Origin: Harmonia axyridis
Taxonomy: Eukaryota > Arthropoda > Insecta > Coleoptera > Coccinellidae
Reading direction: 5' to 3'
DNA: 64,000 nucleotides
Assembly: GCF_914767665.1 (NCBI RefSeq)
Contig: NC_059506.1
Location: forward strand, 20,933,825 to 20,997,824
Under the pieces are notes generated by a model. That model saw only the letters and a list, made by a program, of their open reading frames with translations, was not told where the DNA came from and did not search any database. Position numbers and translations under genes: made by a program. The first letter of the stretch is position 1, and every line of letters begins with the position of its first letter. Below, piece after piece: positions 46,601-55,600 of the stretch.

Positions 46601-49600
46601 TGCGGTTTTTCCTCATTTAAGGATCTTCCTCGATAACTCTACTGTTCGATCCCAAACACTAAAATTTCATATCCACGACCATCACGTCATAAAAAATTCA
46701 AACAGAAATACTCACAAAATATTCGGGTATCCTTCTCAGACGTCAAAACACGCAAACCGATGAAAAAAGTTTTCATTTTCGATGCTCTCTGACAAGAACC
46801 ACATCCAGAACCCTGTGGGATTTCCACGCTGCTCCCGATAGCTTCGCGAATCACCAGAACAATCCAAGCAACGTACGTCGACCAAGACGAAAAAGTTATA
46901 ACCGTTTGATATTATCTGGCATCTTTTCAGTGTCGAAGTTTGTTTCGTATATTTCCTCAAGCAGAGTCGCCCGAATATTTATTTATTTTTTCAGTGGAAA
47001 TTGAGGGATTCTATTTTGGAGTCAAGCCATGGTTGGTAGCAAGGTCGAACGCCTCGATTTCCAATCTAATTTGAAGTTTATTCGTTATAATGAAAATCAA
47101 TGGAAGCTACGGAGTCTGTGAGTGCAGAAGGAGAAGCACGATACTACCTACTTCTATACCTGCGTTTCCTAACTTCGTTATTCAATTTTCATAAAAGGCT
47201 CATACACTCGGAAAACATTTCCAGAAAAACTGTTCAAGGTCAACAACAAAGTTTACGTTTTGTTTCTTATTATTCTTCATCAATTTTCTATTGAAAATTT
47301 GCGCAAAATCAGAACACCGCCCGATAGGTATTTACTTTGGTGGGTATTTCTTTATCATGATTCTTCTAATCCTAATGTGATCAGCTTGAAATTTTGCACG
47401 GAGCATAAAACTTTTATTACATGTCATCACCCAAAATATCTAGTCTGTCGGTTTTGTAGTCACGGAAATATTGGTAATAAAAAAAAGCTTCAGATGTATC
47501 CAAAATGCAAATTTTTATTTCGGCCGAATCGATCGAAAGTTGTCATGTATATACAGTCACTGTAGAGATTTCGTACTACTAAAACTTCTCTGACAGTTTT
47601 GTGATTAGTTGACTCAGTTTAATTTGAGCGCGAGTATATGATGGACACTAGCAAAGAGAAAATACGCTCTATTTTACAGTTTATTCGATAGAGGCAAAAA
47701 TGCAAGCCAGCCAACTGAAAATATAGTACATATAGTACTTATTGTCCTGATACTGTATTAGCCAAACACGCGCAATTTTGGTTTCGTCCATTCCATTCCA
47801 ATGATTTCGAAGTCAAATATGCACCACGCCTTTGAATGAAAATTGTTGAAAATGTCGATAAAATTATGGACATTGTCATTGTTGCTATCTGCGAATCGTA
47901 GCAAGTCGCAACAAAATCGACCCATTTTTGAAGCGGTTAGTGACTGATGATGAAAAGTGAATCAGTGACGACAACGTCAAGCGAAAACGTTCATGGTCGA
48001 AAAGCGGTGAGCCGGCGGAAACAGTGCACAAGCTAGGATTGACGGCTAGGAAAGTTTGGCAGGGAATTATATACTATGAGCACCTAAAGCACAACTGTTA
48101 ACTCAGAACTGTACTGTCAACAATTGGACAGCCTGAAGGAAGCAATCGCCCAAAAGCGGTCAGCTTTGGCTAATAGAAGAGGAATTGTGTTCCACCAGGA
48201 CAACGCCAGGCCACACACATCGATAGTGACTCATCAGAAGCTCAGAGAGCTTTATTGGGAGGTTTTTATGTTTCCACCTAATCAATTTTGCTGTTGGAAA
48301 ATTCGCTGCAACAGAGGCTTGGGAAAATCGACTGTCTCAATGTATTGCCAAAAGAAACAAGGACTTCTATGAGAGAGGCCTAATGATATCACCAAACAAA
48401 ACGGCGCATATTTGACCTGAATCGGATCATTCTAACAATAGTAATTAAAGCCTTGTTGGTCATGCATAAATAATGGATTTAATTTTACTACACCTTAGAT
48501 TTCATCTTTCAATCTTAAAATTATCACAACGTTCGTTTCTTCAGTTCAATGGAATGAGTACTTTTTCAATTTTTAAAACAAACAAATATTTACCAGCATA
48601 ATCCCCGGAACCATTGGACGGATTCCGCCTATCAAAAATCCCGATCAAGATATTCGAACTCTCAACCTCCGTTGAAAATTTCATGTCTCTAGCACTCTAG
48701 TTAGAGATCAATTGTGCACAAGACGTCCCCATAGTAGAGTCACTTTATTTCCTCTGGCCAGTTGCTTTACACCATTCCGTTAGAGTGATTGTGCACAAGG
48801 CGTCCGGACGGCCAGAATTGATTATGAACTCCAATTATTCATCACTTCCCAGACCAAACGCGCAAGAACAATGAACAAGGAGACTGACACAATAACAACA
48901 GGTGCAAACTCCGACATCACGATTCCTAGTAGCATAAAATCAACAAGTCAATCCAGCATCCCAAGGGAGCAAATCCCGGATATTAGTCATCGAGAGCTGA
49001 GTCGTTAGTATCCCGCGAAAGGTCCAGCCAAGCTCCCGGAGCTTCGGGCTAGTCACTATCGATGTGAGTGACCAGGCGTTGTCCTGGTGGAACACAATTA
49101 CTCTACTATTGGCCTAAGCTGGCCGTTTCTAGGCGATTGTTTTCTTCAGACGGTTGGATTGTTGAGAGTACAGTTCCTAGTTAACAGTTGCGCCTCATAG
49201 TGGATAATTCCCTGCCAATCTCACCCAACACACAGTAAAACCTTTCTGGCCCTCAATCCTAGCTTGATTGCTGTTTCCGCCGGATCACCGCGTTTCTACC
49301 GTTTTCGCTTGAAGTTGTCGTAAGTGATCTATTTTTCATCACCAGTCACTAACCGATTCAAAAATTCCTTGACTTTGTTGCTTTTAGCGACAATTCGCAG
49401 ATGGAAATTCGGTCCATAAGGTTTTTTTGAGTCAACTTGTGTATTACCCATAAATCGATCTTCTGCTTGAGACACCATTACACCATAATTATTATTATTT
49501 GAACTGGGGTCGTTTCGTTTCGGTGAGCCTTCCGGGAACTGCGACCATACAGATCTTTTGTTCACAACCCTTCTCATTCATAGAAACACAGGGAGATCGT

Positions 49601-52600
49601 CAACGACGTTAATAAAATTGACAACCTCCTAAGGGGCCTTGGCCGTTACCCCTCTGGTATCTAGAACCGGCTTACCCATGTGAATGGTTCTTAGTCCAGC
49701 CAGCTCCGGACACTTGCATATCAAGTGTTCGGCTGTTTCTGCTTCCGATCCACAGAGCCTACAAATCTCGTCTGCTGACTTTCCCATACTGTACAAATGA
49801 TGTTTGTACCGACAGTGCCCCGTCAGCAGTCCCACCATCACCCGAAGCTCGGCTCGCGACAGCTTCAGGAGATTTTTGACGTAGGTAGGTGAAATCTTCA
49901 CGAATTTCTTTGCCTGAACAAGTCTGAGAGTGTTAGTCCAGAGGATTGTCCTGCTGTTCAACTCCCATAGCTGGACCGCAGCTTTATATTGGTCTTTTCC
50001 TATCCCACAGAAAGGCTCAGGTCCAGCAGGTGTTAACCTTGATGCACTTTTTGCAAGCTCATCAGCTCTTTCATTTCCTTCAACCCCACAGTGCCCTGGT
50101 ACCCATAGTAGAGTCACTTTTTTTCCTCTGACCAGTTGCTTTACACCATTCCGTTAGAGTGATTGTGTACAAGGCGTCCGGACGGCCAGAATTGATTATG
50201 AACTCCAATTATTCATCAGTTCCCAGACCAAACGCGCAAGAACAATGAACGAGGAGACTGACACAATAACAACAGGTGCAAACTCCGACATCACGATTCC
50301 TAGTAGCATAAAATCAACAAGTCAATCCAGCATCCCAATGGAGCAAATCCGAGATATTAGTCATCGAGGGCTGAGTCGTTAGTATCCCGCGAAAGGTCCA
50401 GCCAAGGTCCCGGAGCTTCGGGCAAGTCACTATCAATGTGTGAGACCTGGCGTTGTGCTGGTGGAACACAATTCTTCTTCTATTGGCCTAAGCTAGCCGT
50501 TTCTGGGCTATTGCTTCCTTCTGACGGTTGGATTGTTGAAAGTACAGTTCCGAGTTAACAGTTGCACCTCATAGTAGATAATTCCCTGTCAATCTCACCA
50601 AACACACAGTAAAACCTTTCTGGCCTTCAATCCTAACTTGGCTACTGTTTCCGCCGGCTCAACGCGTTTCGATCACGACCGTTTTCGCTTGACGTTGTCG
50701 TAAGTGATCCATTTCTAATCACCAGTCACTAACCGAATCAAAAATGGGTTGATTTTATTGCTTTTACGCAACGATCTGCAAATGGAAATTCGGTACATAA
50801 GGTTTTTTGCATCATCTTGTGTAGTATCCATAAATCGAGCTTCTGCTTGAGACCAGTTCATCCAATTTCCTGACAAAGCGCGCAAAAACAATGAACGAGG
50901 AGTCTGACATCGATACGCCACAATAATAACAGGTGCGAACTTCAACATCACTATTCCTAGTAGCAGAAAATCAATAAGTCAATCCAGGATCCCAAAGGAG
51001 CAAATCCGAGATATTAGTCATCGAGAGCCGAGTCGTTAGTATTCCGCGAAAGGTCCGGCCAAGTTTCCGGAGCTTCGGGCAAGTCACTATCGATGTGTGT
51101 GACCTGGGGTTGTCCTATTGGAACACAATTCCTCTTCTATTGGCCTAAGCTAGCCGTTTCTGGGCGATTGCTTCCTTCAGACGGTTGGATTGTTGAAAGT
51201 ACAGTTCCGAGTTAACAGTTGCATCTCATAGTAGATAATTCCCTGTCAATCTCACCAAACACACAGCAAAACCTTTCTGGCCGTCAATAATAACTTGGCT
51301 ACTGTTTCCGCCAGATCATCGCGTTTCGACTACGACCGTTTTCGCTTGACGTTGTCGTAAGTGATCCATTTTCATCACCAGTCACTAACCGATTCAAAGA
51401 TGGGTTGATTTTTCTGCTTGAGACCACCCTAATACACTATTCCGTTAAAGAGTAATTGTGCACAAGGCGTCCGGACGGTCAGAATTGATTTCGAACTCGA
51501 ATTATTCATCAGTTTCCAGACCAAGCGCGCAAAAACAATGAACGAGGAGACTGACACAATAACAACAGGTGCAAACTTTGACATCACGATTCCTAGTAGC
51601 ATAAAATCAACAAGTCAATCCAGCATCCCAAAGGAGCAAATACGAGATATGAGTCATCGAGAGCTGAGTCGTCAGTATCTCACGAAAGGTCCAGCCAAGC
51701 TCCAGGAGCTTCGGGAAAGTCACTATCAATGTGTGAGACCTTGCGTTGTCCTGGTGGAACACAATTCCTCTTCTATTGGCCTAAGCTAGCCGTTTCTGGG
51801 CGATTGCTTCCTTCAGACGGTTGGATTGTTGAAAGTACAGTTCCGAGTTAACAGTTGCATCTCATAGTAGATAATTCCCTGTCAATCTCACCAAACACAC
51901 AGCAAAACCTTTCTGGCCGTCAATAATAACTTGGCTACTGTTTCCGCCGGATCATCGCGTTTCGACTACGACCGTTTTCGCTTGACGTTGTCGTAAGTGA
52001 TCCAATTTCATCACCAGTCACTAACCGATTCAAAGATGGGTTGATTTTGTTGCTTTTAAGCAACGATCTGCAGATGGAAATTTGGTACATAAGGTTTTTT
52101 GCATCATCTTGTGTAGTATCCATAAATCGAGCTTCTGCTTGAGACTGGTTCATCCAATTTCCTGACAAAGCGCGCAAAAACAATGAACGAGGAGTCTGAC
52201 ATCGATACGCCACAATAACAACAGGTGCGAACTTCTACATCACGATTCCCAGTAGCAGAAAATCAACAAGTCAATCCAGAATCCCAAAGGAGCAAATCCG
52301 AGATATTAGTCATCGAGAGCTGAGCCGTTAGTATCCCTCGAAAGGTCCAGCCAAGCTCCCGGAGCTTCGGGCAAGTCACTATCAATGTGTGAGACCTGGA
52401 GTTGTGCTGGTGGAACACAATCCCTCTTCTATTGGCCTAAGCTAGCCGTTTCTGGGCGATTGCTTCCTTCAGACGGTTGGATTGTTGAGAGTACAGTTCC
52501 GAGTTAACAGCTGCAACTCATGGTAGATAATTCCTTGTCAATCTCACCAAACACACAGTAAAACCTTTCTGGCCTTCAATCCTAACTTGGCTACTGTTTC

Positions 52601-55600
52601 CGCCGGCTCACCGCGTTTCGATCACGACCGTTTTAGCTTGACGTTGTCGTGAGTCATCCATTTTCATCACCAGTCACTACCCGATTCAAAAATGGGTTGA
52701 TTTTTCTGCTTGAGACCACCCTTACACTATTCCGTTAAAGAGTGATTGTGCACAAGACGTCCGGACGGTCAGAATTGATTTCGAACTCGAAATATTCATC
52801 AGTTCCCAGACCAAGCGTGCAAAAACAATGAACGAGGAGACTGATACAATAACAACAGGTGCAAACTTCGACATCACGATTCCCAGTAGCAGAAAATCAA
52901 CAAGTCAATCCAGAATCCCAAAGGAGCAAATCCGAGATATTAGTCATCGAGAGCCGAGTCGTTAGTAACCCGCGAAAGGTCCAGCCAAGCCCGATCGATC
53001 CGGCAATTAAATCGGGCGTTAATCATCTGACAAGAAATAACGACGTTAGAAACCTTGGCCAACATTTTACGCATGTTCAAACGAGGAGTCGATAGTAAAT
53101 CTTTGTTTTCGCGGCGTTTTGAGTTATTTATTCGCGAATCCTCATTAGCTCCGAAAATATATCTCGTCCGGATGCGAAACGTAAGGCGACTTTTTTTTTT
53201 AATTTATGATAAACGAAAATTCGCTCGATCATTAATTTCTAATATTTCTCGCGTTGCGACATATTACAATTACGTTTTCTACGGGAATGTGACATAATTG
53301 TGAGAACTTCATCATGTCTTTATAGCTACGAAATTATCCAGAAATTGAATAGGATTCTCGAATTTAGATTTGTAATTTTCAACAATAAAGCTATATGTAG
53401 AGTCGTTTAAAGAAATTTTTTTTACATCACTCTTTGAAATTTTCATGATTTTGTTACTTGTGTGGAATCTATAATAGAAAGAAAAAAATACTGCAAATTA
53501 TACAATTCGGTTACCATTGCATCTTGTAACACAAGTTATAAGGTGTAGTAAAAAGAAATCCATTATTTTTGCATGAAAAACAAGACTTCAATAACCTTAG
53601 TATAGGTAGAATGCTCCGTTTCAGGTCAAATAGAATCGATAACTCGATGCCATTGAAGGTAAATTCATATATCTCCCTCTCTGTCTCATAGATGCCGCTC
53701 TCTAAGTCTCTAATAGAAGTCCTCGTACCCATTTGCAAAAAATTGAGACAGCCAAATTTCACTAGCTTCTGTTAAAGCGATATCTTCACTAGCAAAATTG
53801 TTCACAACGTTCAGGAACATATAGTAATCACTTGGTGCCAGTTCTGGATCATAAGGTGGAAGCATAAGAACTCCACCAGGACAACGCCAGGTCACACACA
53901 TCGATAGTGTTCCACTGCTGTTGGCCTAAGCTGGCCGCTTCTGGGCGATTGCTTTCTTCAGACAGTACAGTTTCGAGTTAACAGTTATGCAGTAGGGGTG
54001 CAGCTCATAGTAGATAATTCTCTGTCAATCCCACCAAACACACAGCAGAACATTCCTGGTCGTCAATCCTAGCTTGGCCAGTGTTTCTGCCGGATCACCC
54101 CGTTTCGATCACTACCGTTTTCGCTTGACGTTGTCGTAAGTTTCATCACCAGTCACCAATCAATTCAAAATGAGTTTATTCTGTTGCTATTCGGCAGCGA
54201 TTCGCAGATGGAAATTCGTTTTTTTGCGTCAACTCGTGTAGTACCCATAAATCGAGCTTCTTATTGAGACCAACCTTATGTAAATGGTTCCAAACGGTTT
54301 TTTGTGCAATGGAACCAACAGTGCTCACATGACGGTCGGATTCCACAATGTCCATGATTTTATCGACATTTTCAGTATCAGGACCATAAACACCAAGTAT
54401 TTACATTTTCAACCACCTGGCTTGCATTTTCGGCTTTATAAAAGAAAAACTGTAAAACATAGCGTATTTTCTCTCATCTTGTGTCCATCTTATAAGCCCG
54501 CTCAAACGAAACTGAGTCAACTAGCTACAAAACTGCCAGAAAAGTTTTTGTAGTACGACATCTCATCTTTCTAACGCCTTCTAGTGGAACCCGATCGGTC
54601 TTATACAACGCGAAATACAGATAACCAAAGCAATCTGTTGAAAAAATAATGGATTTCTTTTTACTACACCTAATATGTCGTCACATTGAAAAACATATTA
54701 ATAAAACAGTTTTCGAATTATGAGAGATAAGATTTTGCAGTAAAAAATTTGAATAATAACAAAAACAACAATAATATCCAACATGTATAGCAAACTTGGT
54801 TCTCACGATGTTCTCTGAATATTACAGGATATCTCCTTCCGTGGGAACCAGAAAAAAAAAACACTCAGACAATGATTGTTACCAAGTTAGTCACAGAAAA
54901 ATTTTCTAGCTCCTCAACAAAAGTAGTGTCAAGAGGAATAAATAACTCTCAAATTGCAATACTCCTGAATGAAGTTTATCATTATTTTTATTACCGAAAT
55001 GGGGCCGTTGCGGCTCTGTTAGCCTTCCGGGAACTGCGACCAAATTGATCTTTTGTTCTTAACCTTACCTATTCATACAAAACCAAGGAGGCCGTCGATA
55101 CTTTTAATGAAACCGACGACAATCCTTTGGAGCCTTGGCTGTTACCTCGTGAGTATCCAGAACTGCCAATGCTACTAATGTCAATTTCGTGAAATGTGAA
55201 AACCAATTTTTTCCAAAACAATTCCGAAAGTTTACTATTGGAAAAACGAACTGGTATACACAATCGTACCGTAGTGAATGCGACCCAACACTTCAACCAT
55301 CCTCACTCCGATTCATTTTCCTTCCAGGAACGAATCCGAATTTAATTTGTACTGTTTATAAATCATGATGATTCAGTCGACTGTAAAAGATATGGAAGAT
55401 CATTCCGAATTAACGACTTGCGGGTGCAAAAGCGGAAAAGAACAGACGTCGAAATAGACACGGAAGTCTCAATCTGTCCGCTTAACTGGCAAACCGTTGG
55501 CACTCGGCCATCTCCTCATAATGCAATCGATTTGTTCTGTTGATTTTACTGGATAACACATTACATTCTCCGCACAATGGGATTTGGCTCGATTTTTGGT

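Larger units (their letters stand above)
48770..53000. repeat. Higher-order tandem array of chimeric mariner units
   Basis: The marker GAGTTAACAG occurs at 50552, 51209, 51845 and 52501 (with a TAGTTAACAG variant at 49178), giving spacings of 657, 636 and 656 bp. The marker GTGCACAAGGCGTCCGG recurs about every 1.29 kb (near 50160, 51450, 52745). The repeat is therefore a dimer of two subunits of about 0.65 kb. Each subunit joins a non-mariner segment (with MNEETDTI... frame) to an antisense mariner transposase piece (first to second catalytic Asp). Alternate subunits differ in how much of each piece they keep. The first dimer (48785-50157) is occupied by a non-LTR fragment. The array lies in intron 1 of the TAK1-like gene. 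Confidence 0.85.

Noticed and set aside
48640..48720. Second tRNA-like sequence (ATTCGAACTCTCAACCTCC)
   Set aside because: Only the B-box-like half is present; no A box at the right distance.
52859..53095. 78-codon plus-strand ORF
   Set aside because: Another frame of the array's non-mariner segment running into flanking DNA; no family recognised and no conservation across units.
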